Shown here one piece after another: positions 25,019 through 32,704 of a DNA stretch of 64,000 nucleotides. Below the pieces are notes generated by a model that was not told the DNA's origin, did no database searches, and was given only the letters and a program-made list of their open reading frames with translations. Position 1 is the stretch's first letter. Each line of letters opens with the position of its first letter. The position numbers and the translations under genes are program-made. The stretch lies in the NCBI RefSeq assembly GCF_010894455.1, contig NZ_JAAIXY010000001.1:620001-684000 (forward strand). The letters run 5' to 3'. Origin of the DNA: Myxococcus eversor (GTDB lineage: Bacteria > Myxococcota > Myxococcia > Myxococcales > Myxococcaceae).

Positions 25019-26356
25019 ATGACCCTGCTGAAGTGGGCGGCCTTGCCGCTCTTGTTCTTGTCCGCTTGTACTGGCGCCCGGAGCGCGGAGCGGAACGACG
25101 AAACGTCCAAGCTGTTGCCCATGTCCCAGCAGATTGCGCTGCGAGAGGACTGGCTGGACAAGCGCCACGGCCTGCTGCTGGAGATGATGCGCAGGCACGG
25201 CGTGGGCATGTGGATCATCGTCAACGAGGAGTTCCACGATGATCCGCTGACGCAGTTCGTGGCGCCACCGCGTCCGTACGCGGGCAACCGGGACATCTTC
25301 GTCTTCGTGGACGCGGGAGCAGAGGGCCTGAAGCGCGTGGCGCTGACGGGCTACGCGGAGGAGTCCATCCTCCGGTTCTTCGAGGTGCCCGAGGAGGGCC
25401 AGTCCCCCGCTGAGGCCCTGAAGTCGCTGGACGCGCGCCACCAACCCAAGGCGATTGCGCTGGGCATTGGCGGCAAGCGGGGCGTGACACGCAGCCTGAC
25501 GAAAGACAGCCATGCCTTCCTGGTGGACGCGTTCGGCGCGGAGGCGGAGGCGCGCTTCGTGAGCGCGGCGCCGCTCATCGAGGAGTACCTGGACACGCGG
25601 CTGCCCGAGGAGTGGGAGCCCTACCGGGGGCTGGTGGAATTGACGGACGCGGTGGTGAAGCAGGCCTTCTCCTCGAAGGTCATCGTGCCGGGGAAGACGA
25701 CGGTGGGGGACGTGCGCCGCTGGCTCTACGACAGGCTGGGCGCGCTGGGCGTCGGCACGTGGTTCCAGCCGGACATGCGGGTGCAGCGCAAGGGAGGTGT
25801 CCCCGCGAAGTCCCGAGGCTTCCTCGCCGTGGCGAAGGAGGACCTGGTCATCGAACGCGGCGACCTCATCCACGTGGACTTCGGCATCAGCTACCTGGGA
25901 CTGCACACCGACTGGCAGAAGATGGCCTATGTGCTGCGCGACGGTGAGAAGGACGCGCCCGAGGGACTGAAGAAGGCGCTGGCGAACACGAACGCGCTCC
26001 AGGATGTGCTGATGTTGAAGACCTCCCGACCGGGCCGCTCGTCCGCGGATGTGTATGACGAGACGATGGCGGAGATGAAGGAGCGGGGCATCGAGGCGCA
26101 GGTGTACAGCCATCCCCTCGGGAACCAGGGCCACGCGCTGGGAGCCTCCATCGACTTCCGCTCGTCGACGCGCAAGGACTCACCGAAGGCGCTACGAGAA
26201 GGCTCATACATCGCCATCGAACTGAACACGTCCACGCCGGTGCCGGAGTGGGATGGGCAGAAGGTGGCGGTGATGGAGGAGGACCCGGCCTACCTCACGC
26301 AGGAGGGCTGGAAGTTCTTCGTGCCGCGCCAGGAAGCCTTCTACCTCATCAAGTAG
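25019..26356 (+). CDS. M24-family metallopeptidase lipoprotein (Xaa-Pro aminopeptidase-like)
   Basis: The 445-residue protein begins with a lipoprotein signal (lipobox LSAC, Cys17). It has an N-terminal creatinase-like domain (about 50-200) and a C-terminal pita-bread fold with metal ligands in HVDFG, HTDWQKMAY, SHPLGNQGHALG, IELNTSTPV and VMEEDPAYL. It should cleave Xaa-Pro or a related bond in the cell envelope using two metals. ATG 25019 has GGAG 6 nt upstream; the longer frame lacks a ribosome site and would bury the signal peptide. It is convergent with the next gene. The second ligand set (His-Pro-Leu-Gly) is typical of M24 aminopeptidases. Confidence 0.82.
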   Translation: MTLLKWAALPLLFLSACTGARSAERNDETSKLLPMSQQIALREDWLDKRHGLLLEMMRRHGVGMWIIVNEEFHDDPLTQFVAPPRPYAGNRDIFVFVDAGAEGLKRVALTGYAEESILRFFEVPEEGQSPAEALKSLDARHQPKAIALGIGGKRGVTRSLTKDSHAFLVDAFGAEAEARFVSAAPLIEEYLDTRLPEEWEPYRGLVELTDAVVKQAFSSKVIVPGKTTVGDVRRWLYDRLGALGVGTWFQPDMRVQRKGGVPAKSRGFLAVAKEDLVIERGDLIHVDFGISYLGLHTDWQKMAYVLRDGEKDAPEGLKKALANTNALQDVLMLKTSRPGRSSADVYDETMAEMKERGIEAQVYSHPLGNQGHALGASIDFRSSTRKDSPKALREGSYIAIELNTSTPVPEWDGQKVAVMEEDPAYLTQEGWKFFVPRQEAFYLIK

Positions 26357-26364
26357 CGGAGCCT

Positions 26365-27267
26365 TCAGAACGCCACGCCCAGCCCCAGACCCAGTGCCCA
26401 CATGCGTGAGGTGCTGGGTGTGGGGCCCGACTCGGGAGCGCTCAGGTCGATGCGCACGCCCGCCCGGGCGAACGCGGGCCCGAGCCGCACACGGACGAAA
26501 GGCTCCAGGGAGAGCTGGGAGTCCTCTCCGTCCCACGTCGCCTCGGTGAGGTGGGGCGAGACGACCTGGGCGCGCACGCCGGGCTCGAGTATGCCGAGCC
26601 CGAGCGAGGCCTCCGCGCTGGCCTGTGCGACGAAGTGGGTATCGCGCGCGGAGCGGGACACGGGCATGAGCATGCCGAGCGCCACGTCCGCGCGGAGCTG
26701 GAAGCCGGGCAGGTCCACACCCACCGCCATGGGCAGGACGATGGACGTCGTATCGAGCGCCCACAGCCACGGGTCCGCGAGCCCACGCACGGCGGAGGCG
26801 GTGGCGTAGTTGACGCCCTCCGACTCAGCCGTCCGGGCGCCGACGACGCCAGCGTCCTCATGGCGGGCCAGCGGCAGGGCGACTCCCGCGCCGATGCGGA
26901 CGAACAGGCTGTCGTCCGCGAAGGTGCGGACATGGTGCAGGCCCACGAGCAGGTTGGACGAGCCCAGGTGGCTCGTGGACCCTTCCACTCCGCCATCGGG
27001 TTTCAGCGCGGTGTAGGGCAGTCCCCAGTCGAGTCGGAGCTGGCCATGCTCGGAGACGCGCAAGCCGGCGGCGATGGTGGGCGAGACGTGCCGGGTGGAG
27101 ACTTGCCGCGGTCGGGGCGCCGAGGAGAACGTGACGGACGTGGCGAGGAAGTTGTCGGGCTCGCGCACCTGCGCCCCGGCGCGCATCCCGCTCAGGAGCA
27201 GGGCGGTGGCGATGAGCCACGCGGCGCTCCTGCATCGAGGCACGAGGGGGCGGTGAGGCGTAGGCAT
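26365..27267 (-). CDS. Secreted/outer-membrane beta-rich protein, unknown
   Basis: The 300-residue protein has an N-terminal signal (WLIATALLLSGMRAGAQ), then repeated amphipathic strands (LRLDWGLPYTAL, LVGLHHVRTFADDSLFVRIG, LRADVALGMLMPVS) ending ALGLGLGVAF with a terminal Phe, as in outer-membrane barrels. It resembles transporter/MetA-pathway phenol-degradation-like barrels only in pattern. No specific family is recognised. It is monocistronic and convergent with the M24 peptidase gene. Confidence 0.6.
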   Translation of the reverse strand: MPTPHRPLVPRCRSAAWLIATALLLSGMRAGAQVREPDNFLATSVTFSSAPRPRQVSTRHVSPTIAAGLRVSEHGQLRLDWGLPYTALKPDGGVEGSTSHLGSSNLLVGLHHVRTFADDSLFVRIGAGVALPLARHEDAGVVGARTAESEGVNYATASAVRGLADPWLWALDTTSIVLPMAVGVDLPGFQLRADVALGMLMPVSRSARDTHFVAQASAEASLGLGILEPGVRAQVVSPHLTEATWDGEDSQLSLEPFVRVRLGPAFARAGVRIDLSAPESGPTPSTSRMWALGLGLGVAF

Positions 27268-27394
27268 GGCGATGGTCCCGTCGAAGGCCCGTCCGGCTCA
27301 CGGCCCCCCCTTCTTCGTGGAACACCGATGAAGACGCCGAGCGTCACCACCCTTGAGGCGTGGACGTGCTTTTTCCGCGCCGCCCTCGGGTTCG

Positions 27395-29041
27395 TCAGTC
27401 AGGGCTCACCGTCCCGCTGACATCCGCCCAGGTGAGGCCGAAGCGCGCGAGGTACTTCTTGAGGCGGTCCGCATCATTGACGCTCGCCTTCCTCGCGCGG
27501 GACTGGGAGAACAGCACGCGTCCGGCTTCGGACAGGGAGCGCACGCCCTGGCAGACGCCCAGCACGTCCGCGAGCTGCACGCGGTCGAACCGGTCCAGCT
27601 CATGGGCCAACGTCTCTCCCAGCACCTCGGCGACGCGGTCTCCAGCCCCCACGGATTGCAACGGCCCGGGGCGCGAGCCGCCCGTGCGCCACTGCGCGCG
27701 CAGCCGCTCCAGTTCCTCGTCCACCACGTCGCGGGTGATGCGGCCTCCGGGCGCGAGCGTGGCCATGCGCAGCACCGCGGCGTTGAGGTCCCGGAAGTTG
27801 CCCGACCAGCGCGCATCGGGCGAGGTGGCGAAGCGCAGGAATCGCTCCTGGGCCTCCTTGTTGAAAGTGATGCGCGCGCCCATCGCCTCCGAGGCCTTGT
27901 CCAACTCGTAGAGGAGATTGGGCGGGATGTCCTCCGGCCGCTCCCTCAGGGCGGGCAGTCGGAAGGTCCACAGGTTGATGCGCGCGAGCAAATCCTCCCG
28001 GAAGCGCCCCTGCTCGACGTCCACCAGCAGGTCCCGGTTGGTGCCGGCGATGAGCTGGAAGTCGCTCTCGACTTCCCGGTCCGAGCCGACAGGCAGGAAG
28101 CGCTTGTCCTCCAGCGCCCGTAGCAGCATGGCCTGCTCGTCCGCGCCCAGCTCCCCAATCTCATCCAGGAACAGCACGCCGCCGTGGGCCTGTCTCAGCA
28201 GTCCCGGCCGGTCCTGGAGCGCTCCGGTGAACGAGCCCTTCACGTGGCCGAACAGCGCGGACATGGCGCCGTCGCCGCGCAGCGTGGCGCAGTTGAGGTC
28301 CACGAACGGTCCGCTGACGGTGCCTCGCGACTTCTTCAACGTGTAGATGCGCCGGGCGAGCTGCGACTTGCCCGCGCCGGTGGGGCCAGTGATGAGCAGC
28401 GGCGCGCGCGATTGGGTGGCCACCTGCTCGATTCGCTCGATGATGCGGTTGAAGGCGGCGTTGCGCGTGTCGATGCCGGCCTTGAGGAAGGACAGGCCCT
28501 CGCGCTGCTCCTGTTGGAAGCGCGTGGCCAGCGTGTCGTAGCGCGACAGGTCCAGGTCGATGAGCGTGTGGGTCCCCGCGCCGGTGCCCGTCTTGTCCCG
28601 GCCCGCGGGGGAGAGCTGCACCAGCCGGCCTGGGATGAGCCGGCTCTCCACCAGCAGGAACATGCAGATCTGCGCGATGTGCGTGCCCGTGGTGATGTGG
28701 ACGAGATAGTCCTCCTCCTCCGGGTTGAAGGGATACGCGCGCACGTAGTCGAGCAGCGCGCCGTACGTCTCCTCCAAATCCCACGGGTTTCGGATGTCCA
28801 GTGGCGTGGCGCGCACGGACGTCTCCGGAGACACCTGCCGGATGTCTCCCACCAGCGTGGACGCGAGCCCCGCCGCGTTCGATGGGTGCAGCAGCTCCAG
28901 CCGGTGAACCACGAGGTCATCCTGCTGGCACAGCGCCACCGTGGGCCGCCACTTGCTCCACCGCCCGGGGCCCTGCCCCGTGTCCAGCGTCGTCCCGAGC
29001 ATCCCGAGGACGACCGTCTGCTTCGCTCGCGTCTTCGCCAT
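27395..29041 (-). CDS. rtcR: Sigma-54-dependent regulator of RNA repair, RtcR
   Basis: The 548-residue enhancer-binding protein has an N-terminal RtcR/CARF-type sensor domain (VVLGMLGTTLDTG, HITTGTHIAQICMFLL). Next is an AAA+ domain with Walker A GPTGAGKSQLA, the sigma-54 contact loop in the form GSFTGA, and Walker B GGVLFLDEIGEL. The C-terminal DNA-binding region contains LGVCQGVRSLSEAGR. RtcR activates rtcBA at a sigma-54 promoter when its sensor binds a nucleic-acid-derived ligand (known from E. coli). It is divergent from rtcB with the matching promoter between them. E. coli RtcR has 532 residues. Confidence 0.92.
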   Translation of the reverse strand: MAKTRAKQTVVLGMLGTTLDTGQGPGRWSKWRPTVALCQQDDLVVHRLELLHPSNAAGLASTLVGDIRQVSPETSVRATPLDIRNPWDLEETYGALLDYVRAYPFNPEEEDYLVHITTGTHIAQICMFLLVESRLIPGRLVQLSPAGRDKTGTGAGTHTLIDLDLSRYDTLATRFQQEQREGLSFLKAGIDTRNAAFNRIIERIEQVATQSRAPLLITGPTGAGKSQLARRIYTLKKSRGTVSGPFVDLNCATLRGDGAMSALFGHVKGSFTGALQDRPGLLRQAHGGVLFLDEIGELGADEQAMLLRALEDKRFLPVGSDREVESDFQLIAGTNRDLLVDVEQGRFREDLLARINLWTFRLPALRERPEDIPPNLLYELDKASEAMGARITFNKEAQERFLRFATSPDARWSGNFRDLNAAVLRMATLAPGGRITRDVVDEELERLRAQWRTGGSRPGPLQSVGAGDRVAEVLGETLAHELDRFDRVQLADVLGVCQGVRSLSEAGRVLFSQSRARKASVNDADRLKKYLARFGLTWADVSGTVSPD

Positions 29042-29055
29042 TTGAATAGGACTTT

Positions 29056-29110
29056 ATCCCAGGAGATAGGGATGGCGAGCCATGTCCAGGGGCTTCCCTC
29101 GGAGCGAGGG
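29056..29110. promoter_or_regulatory. Inverted repeats upstream of rtcB promoter (candidate RtcR sites)
   Basis: Three short perfect inverted repeats precede the -24 box: ATCCC-N8-GGGAT (29056-29073), ATGGC-GA-GCCAT (29072-29083) and CCCTC-N5-GAGGG (29096-29110). Enhancer-binding proteins bind such elements upstream of sigma-54 promoters. Which one is the RtcR site cannot be decided. Confidence 0.4.
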
Positions 29111-29127
29111 TTGGCACGCCGGCTGCT
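29111..29127 (+). promoter_or_regulatory. Sigma-54 promoter of rtcB-rtcA
   Basis: TTGGCACGCCGGCTGCT contains the -24 GG (29113-29114) and -12 GC (29125-29126) exactly 10 nt apart, with TGGCACG matching consensus in full. It lies about 60 nt before the rtcB ATG and is divergent from rtcR, as expected for the Rtc system. Confidence 0.8.
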
Positions 29128-29185
29128 CTACGTCCCTCCGTGCCCGGGAAACAGAGCCCGGGCGAACGACCGAAAGGTGAAGGCC

Positions 29186-30421
29186 ATGGAGCGCAACAAG
29201 GTGAGCTACGAGGTGCTGTCGGACGAGGCGGGTCGCCCCATCAAGTCGTGGACGTTGGGTGTGCCGTTCGAGGACGAGGCCAAGAAGCAGCTCCGGAACC
29301 TGCGCGGCCTGCCCTTCATCCACAAGTGGGTCGCGGTGATGCCGGACGTGCACCGCGGTTACGGTGCGACGGTGGGTAGCGTCGTCCCGACGGTGGGCGC
29401 GGTGGTGCCGGCGGCGGTGGGTGTGGATATCGGCTGCGGGATGATCGCCGTGCGCACGACGCTGCGCGCGGACCAGCTCCCGGACTCGCTGCGTGGGGTG
29501 CGCTCGGCCATCGAGCGGGCGGTGCCGCATGGCCGCTCGGACAACGGGGGCCGCAATGACGTCGGCGCGTGGCGCGTGGCTCCGGCCTCGCATCAGCAGG
29601 TGTGGTCGCGGTTGATGGAGGGGTATGACCGCATCGTCGCCAAGCACCCTCGCATCGGCCGTGGGCCGGAGCTGGCGCACCTGGGTACGCTCGGGACGGG
29701 TAACCACTTCATCGAGCTGTGCCTGGACGAGTCGGATGGCGTGTGGCTGATGTTGCACTCCGGTTCGCGTGGCGTGGGTAACCGTATCGGCAGCTACTTC
29801 ATCGAGCTGGCGAAGGAGGACATGCGCCAGTGGCATATCAACCTCCCCGACGCGGACCTGGCGTACCTGCCGGAAGGGACGGAGCACTTCGATGACTATG
29901 TCTTCGCGGTGAGCTGGGCGCAGGACTTCGCGGCGATGAACCGCGAGCTGATGCTGCGAGGCGCGGTGGATGCGTTGCAGTTGAGTGGTGAGCTGCCTCC
30001 GTTCTCGTTGTCTGAGTCGGCGGTGAACTGCCACCACAACTACGTGTCGCGTGAGCATCACTTCGGGAAGAACTGCTTCGTGACGCGCAAGGGCGCGGTG
30101 CGGGCGCGCGAGGGTGACCTCGGCATCATCCCCGGCAGCATGGGGGCGCGTTCGTACATCGTCCGAGGGAAGGGAAACGCGGACAGCTTCCATTCCTGCA
30201 GCCACGGCGCGGGCCGGGTGATGTCGCGTGAGGCGGCGAAGAAGCGCTTCACGTTGGAAGACCACGCGAAGGCGACCGAGGGCGTGGAGTGCCGCAAGGA
30301 CGTGGACGTGATTGACGAGACGCCGGCGGCGTACAAGCCCATCGACGCGGTGATGGCGGCGCAGTCGGACCTGGTCGAAGTGGTCCACACGTTGAAGCAG
30401 GTCGTCTGTGTGAAGGGGTAG
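29186..30421 (+). CDS. rtcB: RNA ligase RtcB
   Basis: The 411-residue RtcB seals 2',3'-cyclic phosphate or 3'-phosphate to 5'-OH RNA ends with GTP and Mn2+. Visible sites are VMPDVHRGYGATVG, the metal Cys in GVDIGCGMIAV, NCHHNYVSREHHFGK, and the guanylylated His340 in SCSHGAGRVMSR. Length matches E. coli RtcB (408). The start is ATG 29186 after GGTGAAGG; the very long frame upstream is antisense to rtcR. It is driven by the sigma-54 promoter and followed by rtcA. Confidence 0.95.
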   Translation: MERNKVSYEVLSDEAGRPIKSWTLGVPFEDEAKKQLRNLRGLPFIHKWVAVMPDVHRGYGATVGSVVPTVGAVVPAAVGVDIGCGMIAVRTTLRADQLPDSLRGVRSAIERAVPHGRSDNGGRNDVGAWRVAPASHQQVWSRLMEGYDRIVAKHPRIGRGPELAHLGTLGTGNHFIELCLDESDGVWLMLHSGSRGVGNRIGSYFIELAKEDMRQWHINLPDADLAYLPEGTEHFDDYVFAVSWAQDFAAMNRELMLRGAVDALQLSGELPPFSLSESAVNCHHNYVSREHHFGKNCFVTRKGAVRAREGDLGIIPGSMGARSYIVRGKGNADSFHSCSHGAGRVMSREAAKKRFTLEDHAKATEGVECRKDVDVIDETPAAYKPIDAVMAAQSDLVEVVHTLKQVVCVKG

Positions 30422-30480
30422 CCGAAGGACAACGACAACCCCCAACACGCGAGGTGGCCATGCCGGGATGACGACACCGA

Positions 30481-30535
30481 GGCGCCCGTTCCCCCCAAGA
30501 GGCCGAAAGGCCGCCAGAGTGGGGGAGCGGGCGCC
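30481..30535 (+). ncRNA. Intercistronic structured element between rtcB and rtcA
   Basis: A 15-bp stem (GGCGCCCGTTCCCCC 30481-30495 with GGGGGAGCGGGCGCC 30521-30535, one G-T pair) encloses a short inner hairpin GGCC-GAAA-GGCC (30501-30512) with a GNRA tetraloop. Only ATTTTG follows, so it is a poor intrinsic terminator. It may be an mRNA-stabilising or attenuating hairpin. An independent small RNA is also possible, since rtcBA loci in other bacteria can carry Y-like RNAs. That link is speculative. Confidence 0.45.
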
Positions 30536-30605
30536 GCTATTTTGGGAAGGGTGTCAGAATGCCGGCGCGGGGCCGTGAGGCGTGGGAAAAGCAGGAGAGA
30601 CACAC

Positions 30606-31622
30606 ATGCTGCGCATCGATGGTTCCAGGGGAGAGGGCGGCGGCCAGGTGCTGCGCACGTCGCTGGCGTTGTCGCTGGTGACGGGGACGCCTTTCACGAT
30701 GACGAACATCCGCGCGGGCCGCGCGAAGCCGGGCCTGTTGCGACAGCACCTGACGGGCGTGAAGGCCGCCGAGGCGGTGGGCGCGGCGGAAGTCTCGGGC
30801 GCGGAGTTGGGCTCGAAGGAGCTGACGTTCCGTCCTCGTGCGCTGACCGCGGGCAACTATCACTTCGCGGTGGGCACGGCCGGCAGCGCGACGCTGGTGT
30901 TGCAGACGGTGCTTCCCGCGCTGCTGGCCGCGAAGGAGCCTTCTACGCTGATGTTGGAGGGTGGGACGCACAACCCGGCGGCGCCGCCGTTCGACTTCCT
31001 CACCCGCGCGTATCTGCCGATTCTGCGCAAGCTGGGCCCGGACGTCGCGGCGACGCTGGAGCGTCCTGGCTTCTTCCCCGCGGGTGGCGGGAAGTTCCGC
31101 GTGGACGTGCGGCCGGGGTCGATGAAGCCCTTCTCGTTGCTGGAGCGCGGGCGGGTGCTGCGCCGCGACGTGAAGGCGGTGGTGGCGATGATTCCCTTCG
31201 ACGTGGCGAAGCGGGAGATGGAGACGGCGGGCGCGCTGCTCAAGTGGCGCCCGGACGAGCTGCGGGTGGAGGAGCTAAAGCGCACCACGGGCCCGGGCAA
31301 CGTGCTGGTGGCAGAGGTGGAGAGCGAGCACGTCACCGAGGTCTTCACGGGCTTCGGAGAGCGAGGCAAGCGCGCCGAAGTCGTCGCGGAGGAGGTGGCC
31401 AGCGAGGTGAAGCGCTACCTGGACGCGGAAGTACCGGTGGGCGAGCACCTGTGCGACCAGCTGCTCCTGCTATTCGCGCTGGCGCGAGGCGGAGAGTTCC
31501 GCACGCTACCGCTGGATGGGCATTCGGTGACGCAGCTGGAGACGATGGCGCACTTCCTCGATGTGAAGGTGGACGTGCGCGAGGTGTCTCGCGAGGTGCG
31601 CGAGGTGGTGGTGCGCGGCTGA
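30606..31622 (+). CDS. rtcA: RNA 3'-terminal phosphate cyclase RtcA
   Basis: The 338-residue cyclase converts RNA 3'-phosphate to 2',3'-cyclic phosphate using ATP. Family markers are the N-terminal DGSRGEGGGQVLRTSLALS, GGTHNPAAPPFDFL, RPGFFPAGGGK, and the AMP-accepting His in VGEHLCDQLLLLF. ATG 30606 (MLRIDGS) has GGAGAG upstream; the longer frame adds 8 residues without family match. It follows rtcB after a hairpin-containing 184-nt spacer and probably shares its transcript. Confidence 0.94.
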   Translation: MLRIDGSRGEGGGQVLRTSLALSLVTGTPFTMTNIRAGRAKPGLLRQHLTGVKAAEAVGAAEVSGAELGSKELTFRPRALTAGNYHFAVGTAGSATLVLQTVLPALLAAKEPSTLMLEGGTHNPAAPPFDFLTRAYLPILRKLGPDVAATLERPGFFPAGGGKFRVDVRPGSMKPFSLLERGRVLRRDVKAVVAMIPFDVAKREMETAGALLKWRPDELRVEELKRTTGPGNVLVAEVESEHVTEVFTGFGERGKRAEVVAEEVASEVKRYLDAEVPVGEHLCDQLLLLFALARGGEFRTLPLDGHSVTQLETMAHFLDVKVDVREVSREVREVVVRG

Positions 31623-31652
31623 AGACGTCACTGTCCGGGGAACAAGGACTGG

Positions 31653-32351
31653 ATGGCGCGCGGAGGTCCCCTCGATGTCGGGGGCCATGTGGAAGACGGA
31701 CAGACGCTCGCGGTCCACTTCATGCTCTGGGGCTCGCTGTCGCTGCGGCCCGTGGGCAGTGAGCGTCCAGCCGAGAGTCTGGTGGTCCTGAAGCTCGACG
31801 CGGATGAGGAACTCTGGCTCACGGACACCCTGGGTTACGCGCGCATGGCGGTGGCCCGTACCACCGAGCTGAGCACGCGACTGAAGCTGGAGGAGCTGGG
31901 TCCGGAGGTACTCGATGCGGACTTCACCGTGGACCACCTGGCGGGTCGACTGTCGCGCCGCAGGAGTCCACTCAAGACAGTGCTGCTCAACCAGCGTGTC
32001 ATCGCCGGGCTGGGGAATCGGGACGCGGATGAGAGTCTGTGGAAGGCGGGGTTGGACCCCCGTCGCCTGGCGACGTCGCTCACGCGAGAAGAGCTGACGC
32101 GGCTGCATCGAGCGATGCGCGAGGTGCTCGAAGAGGGCCTGTCGCTGCGAGGCACCCAGCGGGACTTGTTCGGGGTGAAGGGACAGGCGAGGCACCGGCG
32201 CAATGTCTTCGAGCGCACCGGCGCGCCGTGTCCGAGCTGCGCCACGCCCATCCGCCACGAGCGTGTCGGAGGTCGCAACACGCACTGGTGCGCCCGGTGC
32301 CAACCCGAGTCGGGGACGCCCTCCGGACCGACACAGCGGCTGTTGTTGTAA
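31653..32351 (+). pseudogene. Fpg/Nei-family DNA glycosylase lacking its N-terminal catalytic part
   Basis: The 232-residue product matches Fpg/MutM from the middle of the N-terminal sandwich onward: LAVHFMLWGSLSL, the helix-two-turn-helix region VIAGLGNRDADESLWKAGLDP (GNIYADE altered to GNRDADE), and a C-terminal zinc finger CPSCATPIRHE...HWCARCQ. The first ~65 residues are missing, including the catalytic Pro1-Glu2 and the conserved Lys. Only 30 nt separate it from the intact rtcA, so no upstream exon-like piece exists in any frame. It is either a decayed gene or a DNA-binding remnant without glycosylase activity. The frame is open, so expression is possible. Confidence 0.65.
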
Positions 32352-32452
32352 GCCCCCGACAGGAGGAGGCCATTGCCTCTTCTTGTCCCTCGCAGCAGGA
32401 CGAACGTGCCTCCCCGCTGCGCTCCCTCCCGCTCCGCTGTTATGAAGCGGGT

Positions 32453-32695
32453 GTGTCCGACGTCACCGAGTCCACACCGTCGCCGCTCGACTCCGCGCTG
32501 GCCCGCGCCAGTGAGGAGCTGGGCCTGCCCAGTTACTACCAGTCCTGTGTGCGCCCGCTGCTGCGCAACCCCGAGGGCCGCTGGCCCCGGTGCTGTGGCG
32601 GTGGCTGCGAGCCGTGCGCCCAGACGCTCATCCAGGTGGCCATGCGTACCCTGGAGATTCTGGGTACGCCGCGCCAGGCCCCCCTGCCGGATTGA
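32453..32695 (+). CDS. Small Cys-rich protein upstream of response regulator
   Basis: The 80-residue protein starts with GTG 32453. The N-terminal half is acidic and Ser/Thr-rich (SDVTESTPSPLDSALA). The second half has five cysteines, including PRCCGGGCEPCAQ, a possible metal site. No clear ribosome site is seen, which lowers confidence. It ends 9 nt before the regulator gene at 32705, so they are likely co-transcribed. The Cys cluster resembles small oxidoreductase-like domain proteins; the function is unknown. Confidence 0.55.
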   Translation: MSDVTESTPSPLDSALARASEELGLPSYYQSCVRPLLRNPEGRWPRCCGGGCEPCAQTLIQVAMRTLEILGTPRQAPLPD

Positions 32696-32704
32696 GTCCA
32701 CTCC

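Noticed and set aside
28184-29185. N-terminal extension of rtcB by over 300 residues
   Set aside because: It is antisense to rtcR, and RtcB homology begins at ATG 29186 with a ribosome site and an upstream sigma-54 promoter.
31042-31650. Missing N-terminus of the Fpg-like protein hidden by a frameshift upstream
   Set aside because: The DNA upstream encodes an intact RtcA to its C-terminus; none of its frames carries the PELPEVE-type start.
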